From: Altererythrobacter sp.
GTDB taxonomy: Bacteria; Pseudomonadota; Alphaproteobacteria; Sphingomonadales; Sphingomonadaceae
DNA length: 64,000 bases
Reading direction: 5' to 3'
NCBI GenBank assembly: GCA_017308255.1
Contig: JAFKFN010000015.1
Span: forward strand, 32,430-96,429
The notes under the pieces were generated by a model. It saw nothing but the letters and a program-made list of their open reading frames with translations, was not told where the DNA came from and did not search any database. The position numbers and the translations under genes are program-made. Shown one piece after another: positions 41,809-52,218 of this stretch. Positions within the stretch are counted from its first letter, which is position 1. The number at the start of each line of letters is the position of its first letter.

Positions 41809-42906
41809 TCACTCGCCGCGCACGGTAAATTCCAGGCGCGCCGGTTCAGCCGAAATCTGCGTCTCCGCCTCCCGGAAGTTCTCGTAAGGCGGCCGGTTGA
41901 AATACATCACGTATGTCCCCGGCTGGCGCGCGACGCATTCCAGCGAATAGGTTCGGCCATCCGACGACAGGCGGGGAGGAGAGGGGCATTCCGGATAAAG
42001 CCCCTCATCCGAGCGCACGAACGAATAGGCCTGCGGCAGCATCGGCCGATCGAATGTCACTTCGAGCGTGAAGCGCCCGGGGCCGATTACCGCGTCTTCG
42101 GCCGGAACCGTGCGTGTGACCTTGGGCGCGGGCGCAGCGGCATCGGCGCTGACGGCGAATGCCAGCCGGGCTGGCTGCGCCGGTGTCTTCGTGTCCGCAT
42201 CGAGGAAGCCGATATGGGGCTCCCGGTTGAGATAGACGACATAGCGTTCCCCCGCGCGCGCCACACAAGCGAGCGTGTAGGTCCGCTGATCGGGTGAGAG
42301 GCGCGGCTGCCCCTTGCATTGGGGGAACGGGCCTTCCGCCGCATCATGCGCGAAGGCATAGCTTCCCGGCGCCATCGGGCGATCGAACGTGACCGCGAGC
42401 TGGAAGGGCCCCGGCGCGATAACGGCGCCCTGTGCGGGCACGGTGCCGATGACTTTCGGCGCGCCGGCCGGCAAGGTCTGGCCCGTCGCTCCTTCCGCTG
42501 AAACGGCCCTCACATCGGACGGCTCGCCCACCCGCGACCGACTCGTTTCATCGCGGCCCGATGTAGTGACCAGGACGATCCCCGCCACGGCGGCGACAGT
42601 GACGATCATGGCAACGATTCCCTTGTTGATGCCCAGGCCGGATCGCCCATCCGCCGGGGCCACGGGAATCACCGATTTCTCGTCACGGATTTTCTGTGGT
42701 CCTGCTTCTGCCTCGGCCAGCAGGCGCGCCGCCTCGCGGCTGCTGCCGATGCCGAGCTTGCGGCGGGCGGAGCGGAGCAGTTCGCTGGCAGCGTTTTCGG
42801 AAATGCCTTCCGCGGCGGCGGCGCTTTTGACCGAATGGCCGCCGGCCAGGAGGCGCAGCATGCGCCGTTCGCGATCGGTCAGCCGGTCAAGCCCCCCGTT
42901 CGGCAA
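41809..42906 (-). CDS. Membrane-tethered LuxR-type regulator with duplicated Ig-like exodomain
   Basis: A 365-residue protein. Residues 1-65 are a LuxR/GerE helix-turn-helix (LTDRERRMLRLLAGGHSVKS; SENAASELLRSARRKLGI). A basic linker leads to a single transmembrane helix at about 97-114 (IVAMIVTVAAVAGIVLV). The outer part holds two homologous repeats of about 105 residues, at 150-252 and 259-365, each starting PKV-TVPA and containing GPF/R-L-VTFDRPM, a cysteine pair and a Y-NR-P segment. This is a ToxR-like layout: DNA binding inside, sensing outside. The TTG start follows the dxs stop by one base, so it is probably co-translated with dxs. Confidence 0.85.
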   Translation of the reverse strand: MPNGGLDRLTDRERRMLRLLAGGHSVKSAAAAEGISENAASELLRSARRKLGIGSSREAARLLAEAEAGPQKIRDEKSVIPVAPADGRSGLGINKGIVAMIVTVAAVAGIVLVTTSGRDETSRSRVGEPSDVRAVSAEGATGQTLPAGAPKVIGTVPAQGAVIAPGPFQLAVTFDRPMAPGSYAFAHDAAEGPFPQCKGQPRLSPDQRTYTLACVARAGERYVVYLNREPHIGFLDADTKTPAQPARLAFAVSADAAAPAPKVTRTVPAEDAVIGPGRFTLEVTFDRPMLPQAYSFVRSDEGLYPECPSPPRLSSDGRTYSLECVARQPGTYVMYFNRPPYENFREAETQISAEPARLEFTVRGE

Positions 42907-42907
42907 G

Positions 42908-44830
42908 CTAGGCCCTCGCTTCCTCCACCCCGGCGCTGTTGTGGCGTAGCGCGGCGAGAACGGTTTCGACGATGTGCGGCGCGTTGAGGCGCGCGGCGTC
43001 GTACTGCTTTTCGGGCGCGTCGTGGTCCTGGAACAGGTCGGGCAGCCGCATGGTGCGGATCTTCAGCCCATTGTCGATCAGCCCCTCGTCGCTGGCCAGC
43101 GTGAGCACGTGGGCGCCGAGGCCGCCGATGGAGCCTTCCTCGATCGTGACGACGACTTCGTGCGTCGCCATCAGCCGGCGAATCAGCTCGCTGTCGAGCG
43201 GCTTGGCGAAGCGCAAGTCGGCCACCGTGGTCGAAAGGCCGCGCGATTCGAGCCGGTCGGCCGCCTTCAGCGCTTCGGCCAGCCGGGTCCCCAGCGAAAG
43301 CAGCGCGATCTTGCTGCCCTGGCGCACGATACGGCCCTTGCCGATCTCCAGCCGCTCGGGGACCTCAGGCAAGGGCACACCCACGCCCGCGCCGCGCGGA
43401 TAGCGGAAGGCGATCGGCCCTTCGTCATGGCACACGGCGGTATAGGTCATATGCACCAGCTCGGCCTCGTCGGCCGCGGCCATGACCACCATGTTGGGCA
43501 GCGTGGCCAGATAGGTGATGTCGAACGCGCCCGCGTGGGTCGCCCCGTCCGCGCCGACCAGGCCCGCGCGATCGATGGCGAAGCGCACCGGCAGGTTCTG
43601 GATCGCCACGTCATGCACCACCTGGTCGAAGGCGCGCTGGAGGAAGGTGGAATAGATCGCGCAGAACGGCCGCATCCCTTGCGCGGCGAGGCCGGCGGCG
43701 AAGGTGACGGCATGCTGTTCGGCGATGCCCACGTCGAAGGCCCGGTCGGGATGGGCCTGGGCGAACTTGTCCACCCCGGTGCCGCCCGGCATGGCGGCGG
43801 TGATCGCGCAGATACGCGGGTCCGTTTCGGCCAGTTTCGACAGCGTTTCGGCGAAGACGTTCTGGTAGGCGGGCGGCCCTCCGGTCGATTTCTTCTGCTC
43901 GCCGGTGATGACGTCGAACTTCTGCACGCCGTGATACTTGTCGGCACTGTTTTCCGCCGGGGCGTAGCCCTTGCCCTTCTGGGTCACCACATGAACCAGG
44001 ATCGGCCCTTCGTCCGCGTCGCGCACGTTCTCCAGCACCGGCACCAGATGATCGAGGTTATGCCCGTCGATCGGGCCGACGTAGTAGAACCCCAGCTCCT
44101 CGAACAGGGTGCCGCCGGTCACCATGCCGCGGGTGAATTCCTCCGCCTTCTGCGCGGCGTTGTGCGCACGGCGCGACAGGCGCTGGATCGCCTTCTTGGC
44201 GAAATGGCGCAGGCCCAGGTAATTGGGCGAGGAGACCAGCCGCGCGAGATAGGCCGACAGGCCGCCCACCGGCGGCGCGATCGACATGTCGTTATCGTTG
44301 AGGATCACGATCAGGCGATTGCCCGCGGCGCCGGCGTTGTTCATCGCCTCGTACGCCATGCCCGCGCTCATCGCGCCGTCCCCGATCACCGCGATGGCCT
44401 TGCCGGGCTTGCCGGCCAGCTTGTTGGCGATGGCGAAGCCCAGCGCGGCGGAAATCGAGGTGGAGCTGTGCGCCGCGCCGAACGGATCGTATTCGCTTTC
44501 GCTCCGCTTGGTGAAGCCGGACAGGCCGCCGCCCTGGCGCAGCGTGCGGATGCGGTCGCGCCGGCCGGTGACGATCTTGTGCGGATAGGCCTGGTGGCCG
44601 ACATCCCACACCAGCCGGTCTTCCGGCGTATCGAACACATAGTGGATCGCCACGGTAAGCTCGACCACGCCGAGGCCCGAGCCGAGGTGTCCGCCCGTGC
44701 TGCCGACAGCGTCGATCATTTCGGTGCGCAACTCGCCAGCCAGCTGGCGTAATTGCGCCGGGGCGAGCTTGCGGATGTCCGCCGGCGTATCGACCGTGTC
44801 GAGCAGCGGCGTTTCGGGACCTGACGTCAT
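42908..44830 (-). CDS. dxs: 1-deoxy-D-xylulose-5-phosphate synthase
   Basis: A 640-residue thiamine-diphosphate enzyme that condenses pyruvate and glyceraldehyde 3-phosphate, the first step of the MEP isoprenoid pathway. The N-terminal TPP domain has [15 protein letters not shown] and the GDG-to-NDN motif ([19 protein letters not shown] with ILNDND). The transketolase-like middle domain has [15 protein letters not shown], and the C-terminal domain has [15 protein letters not shown]. Length is typical. A membrane-tethered LuxR gene follows immediately. Confidence 0.97.
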   Translation of the reverse strand: MTSGPETPLLDTVDTPADIRKLAPAQLRQLAGELRTEMIDAVGSTGGHLGSGLGVVELTVAIHYVFDTPEDRLVWDVGHQAYPHKIVTGRRDRIRTLRQGGGLSGFTKRSESEYDPFGAAHSSTSISAALGFAIANKLAGKPGKAIAVIGDGAMSAGMAYEAMNNAGAAGNRLIVILNDNDMSIAPPVGGLSAYLARLVSSPNYLGLRHFAKKAIQRLSRRAHNAAQKAEEFTRGMVTGGTLFEELGFYYVGPIDGHNLDHLVPVLENVRDADEGPILVHVVTQKGKGYAPAENSADKYHGVQKFDVITGEQKKSTGGPPAYQNVFAETLSKLAETDPRICAITAAMPGGTGVDKFAQAHPDRAFDVGIAEQHAVTFAAGLAAQGMRPFCAIYSTFLQRAFDQVVHDVAIQNLPVRFAIDRAGLVGADGATHAGAFDITYLATLPNMVVMAAADEAELVHMTYTAVCHDEGPIAFRYPRGAGVGVPLPEVPERLEIGKGRIVRQGSKIALLSLGTRLAEALKAADRLESRGLSTTVADLRFAKPLDSELIRRLMATHEVVVTIEEGSIGGLGAHVLTLASDEGLIDNGLKIRTMRLPDLFQDHDAPEKQYDAARLNAPHIVETVLAALRHNSAGVEEARA

Positions 44831-44915
44831 GTCGGCCGCTTACACCCCACCGGCCGGCCTGTCGATGAACGGCGGGTGATCTTTGCGTGAGCTTTTCGTG
44901 AGCCGCCTCCGGGGG

Positions 44916-45377
44916 TTATCCCGCGCAATCCTCGCAGATGCCGCGCAGCTCTATCACCGGGCGCACGTCGGCAAAGCCGGCCTGGCGCCCGGCGTCGCGC
45001 AGGGCGCTGGTAAGGCGATCGTCGTCCAGATGGGTCGCTTGGCCGCAATCGTCGCAGATCAGGAAGATGCAGTCGTGCTGGCAGCCGGGATGCGTATTGG
45101 CGAGATAGGCATTGGCGCTTTCCACCCGGTTGGCCAGATTGGTGCGCACGAACAGGTCGAGGATCCGATAGACGCTGTTGGCCGCCACGCGCTTGCCGCG
45201 CCGCTTGCCCACGGCTTCGGCGATATCATAGGCGGAAGCCGGCCGGTCTTGCTCGGCCAGGGTCTCGAACACGTCGGCGCGCATCGCCGTCCATTGTTCG
45301 CCCGCGCGGGTGAGAACGGCTTCGGCTTCCGCAATCAGCTGCGCGCCGGTGTGTTCGTGATGGGTGTGGCCCGCCAT
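44916..45377 (-). CDS. zur: Fur-family regulator, probably Zur
   Basis: A 153-residue Fur-fold repressor. The His-rich start MAGHTHHEHTG and the winged helix (RADVFETLAEQDRPASAYDIAEAV; AANSVYRILDLFVRTNLANR) are followed by structural-zinc cysteines: CDDCGQ and CEDC at the C-terminus. HPGCQHDCIFLICDDCG resembles Zur more than Fur or PerR. It would repress zinc-uptake genes when zinc is plentiful. A strong hairpin (45390-45424) lies just upstream. Confidence 0.82.
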   Translation of the reverse strand: MAGHTHHEHTGAQLIAEAEAVLTRAGEQWTAMRADVFETLAEQDRPASAYDIAEAVGKRRGKRVAANSVYRILDLFVRTNLANRVESANAYLANTHPGCQHDCIFLICDDCGQATHLDDDRLTSALRDAGRQAGFADVRPVIELRGICEDCAG

Positions 45378-45389
45378 GGTTCCGATATA

Positions 45390-45424
45390 GGCAGCGGGCT
45401 GCCTCGCGACAATCGCCCGCTGCC
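45390..45424 (-). terminator. GC-rich hairpin between msrA and zur
   Basis: GGCAGCGGGC (45390-45399) pairs with GCCCGCTGCC (45415-45424), a perfect 10-bp stem. It lies after the msrA stop and before the zur start on the minus strand. No T-run follows, so it may be a weak terminator or a leader structure. Confidence 0.5.
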
Positions 45425-45435
45425 CGTCAGGCGGC

Positions 45436-46104
45436 TCAGCCCGTGGTGAAGTCCGCGTGGTAGAACGTCGGGAACTGGTCTTTCAGCGAGACCACCTTGG
45501 GCGCGTCCCACCGCTGGATATAGGGATTGGTCGGGTTCTTCTTGGCGAAATCCTGATGATAGGCTTCGGCCGGATAGAACTGCTTGGGATTCTCGATCGC
45601 GACGACGATCGGCTTCTTCCACACCCCGCTCGCCCGCATCTGCGCCAGATAGGCGGTCGCCACCGCGCGCTGTTCCTTCGTCAGGGGGACGATGGCGGCG
45701 CGGTACTGGGTGCCGCGATCGGGGCCCTGCGCGTTGAGCAGGGTCGGATCGGCGACGACCGAGAACAGCACCTGCAGTAGCTGGTCGTAGCGCACTACCT
45801 TGGGATCGTAGGTCACCTTGACCGATTCGGCATGGCCGGTGTTGCCTTCGGATACCTGGTCATAATGCGCGGTGGCGGCGCTGCCGCCGTGATAGCCGGA
45901 AACGGCGCTGGTCACGCCTTTCATATGGCTGAACACCGCCTCCACGCCCCAGAAGCAGCCGCCGGCGAAGATCGCGGTCTGCAAGCCGCTTTCCTTGGCC
46001 GTGCGAGTCGCGGCGGGGGCGTTGAAGTTCGGCTCGGCCGCGGCGGGCGCGCAGGCGGCCAGGGCGATGGCCCCGGCGGCGAGCAGGGCGGCGAGGCGCT
46101 TCAT
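45436..46104 (-). CDS. msrA: Peptide-methionine (S)-S-oxide reductase, exported
   Basis: A 222-residue MsrA with an N-terminal lipoprotein-like signal (KRLAALLAAGAIALAACAP). The catalytic motif is AIFAGGCFWGVEAVF, and YHGGSAATAHYDQVSEGNTGHAE and the YHQDF segment complete the active site. It repairs oxidised methionine on proteins outside the cytoplasm. ATG 46104 overlaps the stop of an upstream 32-residue membrane-peptide ORF (ATGA). Confidence 0.93.
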   Translation of the reverse strand: MKRLAALLAAGAIALAACAPAAAEPNFNAPAATRTAKESGLQTAIFAGGCFWGVEAVFSHMKGVTSAVSGYHGGSAATAHYDQVSEGNTGHAESVKVTYDPKVVRYDQLLQVLFSVVADPTLLNAQGPDRGTQYRAAIVPLTKEQRAVATAYLAQMRASGVWKKPIVVAIENPKQFYPAEAYHQDFAKKNPTNPYIQRWDAPKVVSLKDQFPTFYHADFTTG

Positions 46105-46199
46105 GCCAGTTGCGGCACGATGTGCACCGCGAGAATCGCCGCCGTCAGGCCGAAGCCGAGGAAAAAAGCGCGAAAAAGATCGGGTGTGAAAAGGCCCAT
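46101..46199 (-). CDS. 32-residue membrane miniprotein upstream of msrA
   Basis: A small frame, too short for ordinary gene calls, encodes MGLFTPDLFRAFFLGFGLTA followed by AILAVHIVPQLA: one hydrophobic helix with an amphipathic start. Its TGA overlaps the msrA ATG, implying coupling. Upstream, a frame starting at ATG 46233 (MARNDFDLDKI, with AGGAT before it) shifts by one base exactly where this ORF begins. The native product may therefore be a 43-residue protein with a frameshift. Confidence 0.55.
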   Translation of the reverse strand: MGLFTPDLFRAFFLGFGLTAAILAVHIVPQLA

Positions 46200-46293
46200 T
46201 GATCTTGTCCAAATCGAAATCGTTGCGTGCCATCGGTCCTATCCTCCAGAAACTTTAGAGGCGGTGAATGCACCGTCGGACGGGGTTCATATA

Positions 46294-46321
46294 GGAAAAC
46301 ACGCCGGCGCGACAACCGGCG
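46294..46321 (-). terminator. Weak terminator-like hairpin after purH
   Basis: Read on the minus strand, CGCCGG-TTGTCGCG-CCGGCG is followed by TGTTTTCC. It lies 10 bases after the purH stop. A short stem and broken T-run make it a moderate candidate. Confidence 0.5.
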
Positions 46322-46331
46322 CCCTGGGTCC

Positions 46332-47921
46332 TCAGTGCCGGAAATGGCGCATTCCGGTGAACACCATGGCCAAGCCCGCCGCATCGGCGGCGGCGATCAC
46401 CTCTTCATCGCGCAAGGCGCCGCCGGGCTGGATCACCACCGTGGCGCCCGCATCGATCGCCGCTTCGAGTGCATCGGGGAAGGGCAGGAACGCGTCGGAG
46501 GCCATCGCGCTGCCCACGGTCCGCGGTTCCGGCCAGCCGGCGGCCTCGGCCGCCTCGCGCGCCCTGGCCGCCGCGATCCGGGCGGAATCGCGCCGGTTCA
46601 TCTGCCCCGCGCCGATCCCGGCGGTGACGCCATCCCGCGCGAAGACGATGGTGTTCGATTTGACATGCCGCGCCACCGCCCAGGCGAACAGGCAATCGGC
46701 CAGTTCCCGCTCGCTCGGCGCGCGGCGGGTGACCACCTTGAGATCGGCCGCCGATATGGCGCCGTTATCCCGCGTCTGCACCAGCAGCGCACCCGCGATC
46801 GCCTTCACTTGCAGCGCGGCGCGGCGCGGATCGGGCAATTCGTCCAGCAGCAGCAGCCGCAGGTTCGGCTTGGCGGCGAATGCGGCGCGGGCGGCCTCAT
46901 CGGCGCCCGGCGCGATGACCACTTCGGTGAATATCTCGGTGATCGCCGCCGCGGTCGCGCCGTCCAGCGGGCGGTTCACCGCGACGATGCCGCCGAACGC
47001 CGAAACCCGATCGCAATCGAAGGCCGCGCGATAGGCTTCTTCCAGCGAGCCGCCCCGCGCCACGCCACACGGGTTGGCATGTTTGATGATAGCTGCGGCC
47101 GGCCCTTGTGCCGCAAATTCGGCGATCAGTTCCAGCGCGGCATCGGCATCGTTGTAGTTGTTGTAGCTCAGGTCCTTGCCTTGCACCTGCTCGGCCTGCG
47201 CCAGTCCTTGCGCGTGGGGGCCGAGCGGGAGGTAGAGCGCGGCCCGCTGATGCGGGTTCTCGCCATAGCGCAGCTCGCTGGCCAGCCGCCCGTTGATGGC
47301 CAGCATCTCGGGAAACAGCCGGCCCTGGTCGGCGAAAGCGAACCACTGGCTGATCATCGAATCGTAAGCGGCCGTGGCGGAGAAAGCCTTCGCTGCCATC
47401 GCCTTGCGGAAGGCCAGCGTGGTCGCCCCGTCGTTCTCCGCCAGTTCGTCGAGCAGCACGGGATAGTCCTCGGGATCGGTGACGATGGTGACATAGGCGT
47501 GGTTCTTGGCGGCCGAACGGATCATCGCCGGGCCGCCGATATCGATGTTCTCGATCACCTCGTCACGTCCCGCGCCGCGTCTCACCGTCTCCTCGAAGGG
47601 ATAGAGATTGGACACCAGCAGGTCGATCGCGCCGATATCGTGCGCTTCCATGGCCGCCGCGTGCTCCGCATCGTCGCGCACCGCCAGCAGGCCGCCGTGG
47701 ATCAGCGGGTGCAGCGTCTTCACCCGCCCGTCCATCATTTCGGGGAAGCCGGTCACGTCGGACACGTCGCGCACGGTCAGCCCCGCTTCGCGCAGCACGC
47801 GCGCGGTGCCGCCGGTGGAAACCAGCTCCACCCCGCCCTTGGCGAGGCGCGAGGCAAGCTCGACCACGCCGCTCTTGTCGGACACCGAAAGCAGTGCCCG
47901 CCGGATCGTCACGTTGTTCAT
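46332..47921 (-). CDS. purH: Bifunctional AICAR formyltransferase / IMP cyclohydrolase
   Basis: A 529-residue enzyme for the last two steps of purine synthesis to IMP. The N-terminal cyclohydrolase domain shows [33 protein letters not shown] and [15 protein letters not shown]. The C-terminal formyltransferase domain has [23 protein letters not shown] and a [11 protein letters not shown] block near the end. Length is standard. It follows the heparinase-like gene by six bases, a neighbourhood typical of sphingomonads. Confidence 0.97.
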   Translation of the reverse strand: MNNVTIRRALLSVSDKSGVVELASRLAKGGVELVSTGGTARVLREAGLTVRDVSDVTGFPEMMDGRVKTLHPLIHGGLLAVRDDAEHAAAMEAHDIGAIDLLVSNLYPFEETVRRGAGRDEVIENIDIGGPAMIRSAAKNHAYVTIVTDPEDYPVLLDELAENDGATTLAFRKAMAAKAFSATAAYDSMISQWFAFADQGRLFPEMLAINGRLASELRYGENPHQRAALYLPLGPHAQGLAQAEQVQGKDLSYNNYNDADAALELIAEFAAQGPAAAIIKHANPCGVARGGSLEEAYRAAFDCDRVSAFGGIVAVNRPLDGATAAAITEIFTEVVIAPGADEAARAAFAAKPNLRLLLLDELPDPRRAALQVKAIAGALLVQTRDNGAISAADLKVVTRRAPSERELADCLFAWAVARHVKSNTIVFARDGVTAGIGAGQMNRRDSARIAAARAREAAEAAGWPEPRTVGSAMASDAFLPFPDALEAAIDAGATVVIQPGGALRDEEVIAAADAAGLAMVFTGMRHFRH

Positions 47922-47927
47922 GAAGCG

Positions 47928-49796
47928 CTACCTAATCTTCTTGAGCAGCCACGAAAAGCTGGCGCCCCCGCGTGAGGCGAGGCCCTGCATCACCAGTTGC
48001 TGCACCGGATGCGGCCGGCCGTCGCCGTCCACCCACAGGCTCTCTTCGAGTTCGAGCTGATGGTCAACGGCGAGGAATTGCCAATAGCTGCCGTCGGGCA
48101 GCGCCAGCGTGGCGCCGCGGCCGCTGTCGGCCAGCGCTACGTCCACGCTCGGCCCCAGGTGGAACCGCAGGGCATAGGGCACTTTGCCGCGCCGGCCCTT
48201 GCGCCCGGCGGGCACCAGCAGGTCCTCACCCCGCAGCTCGGTGCCATCGTCGCGCATGATGAGGATGCGCCGGTGGACCAGGCCGAATCGGCTGGCATAG
48301 CCATCGTGGCTGGCTTCCAGCCGCGTGGCGACCGTGCCGCCGCCGGCCGTCAGCATGCGTCGGTCCACTTCCACTTCGCCCACGCCAGAGCCCAGCTTGC
48401 CGCCGACCAGCACCGCCGTGGAATTGGCATCGCCCAGGACCAGGGTGGAATGGGCCGCCGTGGCTCTCAGCCCCTGCTCGATCCGGGCGGGCACTTGCCC
48501 GCCGGCGAAGGCCGCGCCGCCGCAGTTGACGATCAGGCGATGCTCCCCGTGCGACAGCTCGAACGCCAGCGTCGAAGCGCAGCCGTGGCGTGCCTGGCGG
48601 GCGAGCGGCGGCGGTGCGGCATCGAACTGCAGCACGGACTTGCCGGCGGCGACGCGCTGATAGCCCCACTGGCGCGCATCGCGCAGCGGCCGGGCGCGCA
48701 CGCGGCTGGCCTGGACGAGCGCGGCGATTCGCTCCGCCGGCACGGCGCCCGCGCCTTGCCAGTTGCCCAGGCCCCCGTCGGCGTGGGTCAGCGCCAGCAG
48801 CGGCGGCACCAGGGTCTGCAACACCGCTTCCACCGCTTGCGGCGGATCGCACCGCGTCGCGCGATAACAGGCCGAAAGCTCGACCAGCAGGCCGATCGCT
48901 TCCATCTGCGCCAGCGCGCTGCGCGACAGGACGCCGCCGTCATTGCCGACAAGCTCACCCAGCGTGCGCGCCAGGCCGGCTTCGCCGAACAGGCGGCGCG
49001 GCTTGCCGTCGGGCAGCAGCAGCCCGGCAGCCACGATCGCGCACCAGCCGGCCAGAGTATCCAGCGGATCGGACGCCTTGCCCACATTGCGGTCGAGCCA
49101 GCGGGCGGTGTCGGCGGCTGAACGCAGGATGCGGGCGCGCAGCGCCTTGTCCGGGCCGGACAGGATCAGCGGCGCGTGGACCAGCCAGCCGAGCAGGCGA
49201 TAGCCGGCATGGCCGATGTTCCAGGCCCAGCCCTTGCCCATGGGAGTCTTGCCGGTATCGTTTACTTCCAGCCAGGCCAGCATCACCCGTTCCGCCACAT
49301 GCTGGCATTGCGCGCGCGGCGGGCTGGCTTCGAGATCGCGCAGCCAGGTGAAGCCGTGGATCGTCCGCTCGAGCGGCCAGGAGAGCTTGGCCGCGGGCGA
49401 GAAATCGACCTGGGTGATCGGCGCCTTGACCCCGTGGACCAGGAAATGCCCGGCGCGCAGCGCCATGCCCGCCACGCGGTCCCCGGCCAGCGGGCTCTCG
49501 ACCGTGGCCAGCAGGCGGGGCCTGGCGGGCTTGCGGAACGGGGCCACCAGCGTCGGGCCGGACACGCCGAACCGATAGGCCAGGCGCACGATGCGTTCGC
49601 TGAGAGTGGTGGCCGGCGGATCGAAATCGGCGATGGCCAGCGCCCGACCCGGCTCTATCGGCCTTTCCGCGGGCGGCGCGTGTTCCACCAGGGCTTCAGG
49701 GGTGTCGCTTGCTAGCGGAATCGCCATGGCGCGCGGTCCTCCCACCGGCTCTACCGGCTCGACCACGAAACGGTTCCGGCTCGCGACTTCGTTCAT
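47928..49796 (-). CDS. Heparinase II/III-family protein
   Basis: A 622-residue protein. The N-terminal alpha/alpha-toroid part includes [20 protein letters not shown] and DGGLGNWQG, and the beta-sandwich heparinase II/III domain has [14 protein letters not shown] and [17 protein letters not shown]. No signal peptide is seen despite the fold's usual role as a polysaccharide lyase. In sphingomonads this gene regularly sits between rpe and purH; a link to exopolysaccharide turnover is guessed. The ATG overlaps the rpe stop (ATGA). Confidence 0.88.
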   Translation of the reverse strand: MNEVASRNRFVVEPVEPVGGPRAMAIPLASDTPEALVEHAPPAERPIEPGRALAIADFDPPATTLSERIVRLAYRFGVSGPTLVAPFRKPARPRLLATVESPLAGDRVAGMALRAGHFLVHGVKAPITQVDFSPAAKLSWPLERTIHGFTWLRDLEASPPRAQCQHVAERVMLAWLEVNDTGKTPMGKGWAWNIGHAGYRLLGWLVHAPLILSGPDKALRARILRSAADTARWLDRNVGKASDPLDTLAGWCAIVAAGLLLPDGKPRRLFGEAGLARTLGELVGNDGGVLSRSALAQMEAIGLLVELSACYRATRCDPPQAVEAVLQTLVPPLLALTHADGGLGNWQGAGAVPAERIAALVQASRVRARPLRDARQWGYQRVAAGKSVLQFDAAPPPLARQARHGCASTLAFELSHGEHRLIVNCGGAAFAGGQVPARIEQGLRATAAHSTLVLGDANSTAVLVGGKLGSGVGEVEVDRRMLTAGGGTVATRLEASHDGYASRFGLVHRRILIMRDDGTELRGEDLLVPAGRKGRRGKVPYALRFHLGPSVDVALADSGRGATLALPDGSYWQFLAVDHQLELEESLWVDGDGRPHPVQQLVMQGLASRGGASFSWLLKKIR

Positions 49797-50455
49797 CCCC
49801 CGCCTCTCAACGCCGCGATGTTCGCCGCGTAGCGATCCGGCCCGCCGGCGAACGTGGCCGATCCGGCCACCAGCACATCCGCCCCGGCCGCCACGCATTG
49901 CCGTGCCGTTTCGGGGTTGATCCCGCCATCGACTTCCAGGCGGATATCGCGGCCGGACTTGTCGATCGCCTTGCGCACCGCCTCGATCTTGCGCAGCTGG
50001 CTGGCGATGAAGCTCTGCCCGCCGAAGCCGGGATTGACGCTCATCACCAATACCAGGTCGATCTCGTCGATCAGATAATCCAGCATCTTGGCCGGCGTGC
50101 CTGGGTTGAGCGACACGCCCGCCCGCTTGCCCAGCGCCTTGATCGCCTGGACGGTGCGGTGGATGTGCGGGCCGGCTTCGGGATGCACGGTGATTACGTC
50201 GGCCCCCGCCTCGGCGAACGGGGCGAGCCAGAGATCGACCGGCGCCACCATCAGGTGAACGTCGAACGGCTTATCCGTATAAGGCCGCAGAGCCTTGACC
50301 ACCGCCGGGCCGATCGTGAGGTTGGGGACGAAATGGCCGTCCATCACGTCCACGTGGATCCAGTCGGCGCCGGCGGCGTCCACCGCGCGCACCTCCTCGC
50401 CCAGCCGGGCGAAGTCGGCCGAAAGGATCGAAGGAGAGATCAGCAATTCATGCAT
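49793..50455 (-). CDS. rpe: Ribulose-phosphate 3-epimerase
   Basis: A 220-residue TIM-barrel enzyme of the pentose phosphate pathway. [36 protein letters not shown], the [11 protein letters not shown] phosphate loop and [12 protein letters not shown] are the family blocks, including the metal-binding His and Asp residues. ATG 50455 has AGAGG upstream. It is the first gene of the rpe - heparinase - purH unit, and its leader is divergent from the DUF2141 gene. Confidence 0.97.
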   Translation of the reverse strand: MHELLISPSILSADFARLGEEVRAVDAAGADWIHVDVMDGHFVPNLTIGPAVVKALRPYTDKPFDVHLMVAPVDLWLAPFAEAGADVITVHPEAGPHIHRTVQAIKALGKRAGVSLNPGTPAKMLDYLIDEIDLVLVMSVNPGFGGQSFIASQLRKIEAVRKAIDKSGRDIRLEVDGGINPETARQCVAAGADVLVAGSATFAGGPDRYAANIAALRGGG

Positions 50456-50681
50456 CGGACCTCTTTCGGGACTAGGCCGCGCTGATTCGGTTAACAACCG
50501 ATGGCACAGGTCTTTTCCACACGGCAAACCGGCGGGCTGGGCCGGTGCATGGGCGAGTTCACCCGTTGTTCACGCCCGTAATCGCACCCTTGACGTTCCG
50601 ATGGCGTCGCTTTGCCGCGACGATGAAGCGCAACGACACCGGTTCCCCTTCCATCTCCAGACAGGTAACGCTCGCAATCGC

Positions 50682-51173
50682 ATGGCTGTAAAACATCGCA
50701 AGATCGCCGCCGCGCTGACGCTGGTGCTGGCACTGCCCCTCGGATCGCCCGCCTGGGCGCAAGGGCATGACACGATCCCCAACGACATGGCCAAGTGCCG
50801 CGGCAGCGGCCCGGCGGTGAGCATCACGGTGACCGACATCAAGTCCGGCACCGGAACGATGCGGATGCAGCTCTATCGCGCGACCAAGCAGGATTGGCTC
50901 GCCAAGGGCCGTTGGATCTATCGCATCCAGATCCCCGCCCGCGCCGGATCGATGACCTTCTGCATGCCGGTGCCGCAAGCCGGCAACTATGCCATCGCCG
51001 TCCGCCACGATGTCAACGACAACGACAAGACGGACCTGACGCAGGACGGCGGCGGTATGTCGAACAATCCCTCCATCAACATCTTCAACCTGGGTAAGCC
51101 GGGCGTGGACAAGGCCGCCTTTTCCGTCGGCAACGAGGTCAAGGCGATCACCATCCGCATGCGCTATCTGTAA
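50682..51173 (+). CDS. DUF2141 exported protein
   Basis: 163 residues with a signal peptide (KIAAALTLVLALPLGSPAWA, cleavage after AWA). The mature part has the DUF2141 strands SITVTDIKSGTGTMRMQLY, PQAGNYAIAVRHDVNDNDK and the late NNPSINIFNLGKPGVDKAAF. The family is a periplasmic or surface beta-sandwich of unknown role, frequent in sphingomonads. The start at ATG 50682 is the one giving a proper signal. Confidence 0.9.
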   Translation: MAVKHRKIAAALTLVLALPLGSPAWAQGHDTIPNDMAKCRGSGPAVSITVTDIKSGTGTMRMQLYRATKQDWLAKGRWIYRIQIPARAGSMTFCMPVPQAGNYAIAVRHDVNDNDKTDLTQDGGGMSNNPSINIFNLGKPGVDKAAFSVGNEVKAITIRMRYL

Positions 51174-51226
51174 AGGGCGCGCGTTTCCGGCAGTTATCGG
51201 CCTGGGGTACGATCTGACCTTAGAAT

Positions 51227-51302
51227 CGTCATTGCGAGCGTAGCGAAGCAATCCAGGGCGTATTGCGCCGCCGCCTGGATTGCTTCGCTCTTCGCAATGA
51301 TG
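51227..51302. repeat. Family B palindromic repeat
   Basis: CGTCATTGCGAGCGTAGCGA...CTTCGCTCTTCGCAATGATG arms between the DUF2141 gene and the convergent nucleotidyltransferase-like gene. It is the only such repeat found beyond 31.2 kb. Confidence 0.82.
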
Positions 51303-51330
51303 AGTGTTCGATGAGTGGTGCGGCCGTCCG

Positions 51331-52218
51331 CTAACGCCGTGCGCGCCAGACCTGCCATATCAGCGCGGGCGCGGCGGCCAGCGGGAAGCGCTCTCGCAGG
51401 GGGGTGACTTTCACCGGCAGGCCGGTGTGCCGCTCCACCTTCCAGGCGACATAGCGCATCCCGCCCTCGAACGTCGTCGCCGCCCGGATCAGGCGAATGG
51501 CGTTGAGCGCCTTGCCCAGCCGGCGCCGCCGGTTCCACCAGCGCAGGATCAGCTGCTTCTCGCGCGGTTCCAGCCGGGGCTCGATCGTGGCGCCGTCACG
51601 CACCAGCGCAATCCCCGCCTGGCCCAGCGCTGCGGGAAGCAGGCCGTCGAAATGGGCCTGGTTGGCGGTGAGGATCGCGTCTTCGCGGCCCGGCGGCTCG
51701 ACTCTCAGTTCCGCGCGGTACGTCGCGCGGAACAGCGCCCGCCAATAGGCATCTTCCGGCCCGCGCGCCGGGCCCACGGCGACTGCCAGCCGTGCGGCTG
51801 TGATCGCGGCTGCCTGCAGCGCGGCGAGCACGCTCGCCCGCGCCTGATCGTCGCGCGCCCAGGCCAGCGCGCTCGGCTGCACGAAGCGGGCCCAGATCGT
51901 CGTATCGATCGTCTCGCCCGCGGCCGCCTGCGCGAACCGGGCGAGGGACATCGTGGCGATCTTCGCCCGCAGGCGCGCCCCCGCATGATCCCATTCGCGA
52001 TAGGAAACCCGTGGCCACAGGCCGCGCTCGCCGGGGCCGGGCAGCAGGACATAGAAATCCAGCACACCGTCCAGCGAGCCAGTGCGCAGGTTGGAGCCGT
52101 AGAACAGCACGGCCCGCGCGCCGGCTTCCTCGCCCAGCCGGCGGGCGAAAGCCGCCACCGCGGGATCGACCGGCCGATCGGCCGCCGCGGCCAGGCGCGC
52201 GGCGAGCGGGGTCGTCAC
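51331..52218 (-). CDS. Nucleotidyltransferase-fold-like protein
   Basis: 295 residues. ARAVLFYGSNLRTGSLDGVLDFYVLLP (about 34-60) resembles the GS-x10-D-x-(Y/V) active-site strand of pol-beta-type nucleotidyltransferases, as in Tam41-like CDP-diacylglycerol synthases. The rest is helical with a basic C-terminal half (LILRWWNRRRRLGKALNAIR). Catalytic residues beyond the first Asp are not certain. Its ATG overlaps the stop of a diacylglycerol-kinase-like gene, which makes a lipid-nucleotide role plausible. Function remains inference. Confidence 0.65.
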   Translation of the reverse strand: MTTPLAARLAAAADRPVDPAVAAFARRLGEEAGARAVLFYGSNLRTGSLDGVLDFYVLLPGPGERGLWPRVSYREWDHAGARLRAKIATMSLARFAQAAAGETIDTTIWARFVQPSALAWARDDQARASVLAALQAAAITAARLAVAVGPARGPEDAYWRALFRATYRAELRVEPPGREDAILTANQAHFDGLLPAALGQAGIALVRDGATIEPRLEPREKQLILRWWNRRRRLGKALNAIRLIRAATTFEGGMRYVAWKVERHTGLPVKVTPLRERFPLAAAPALIWQVWRARR

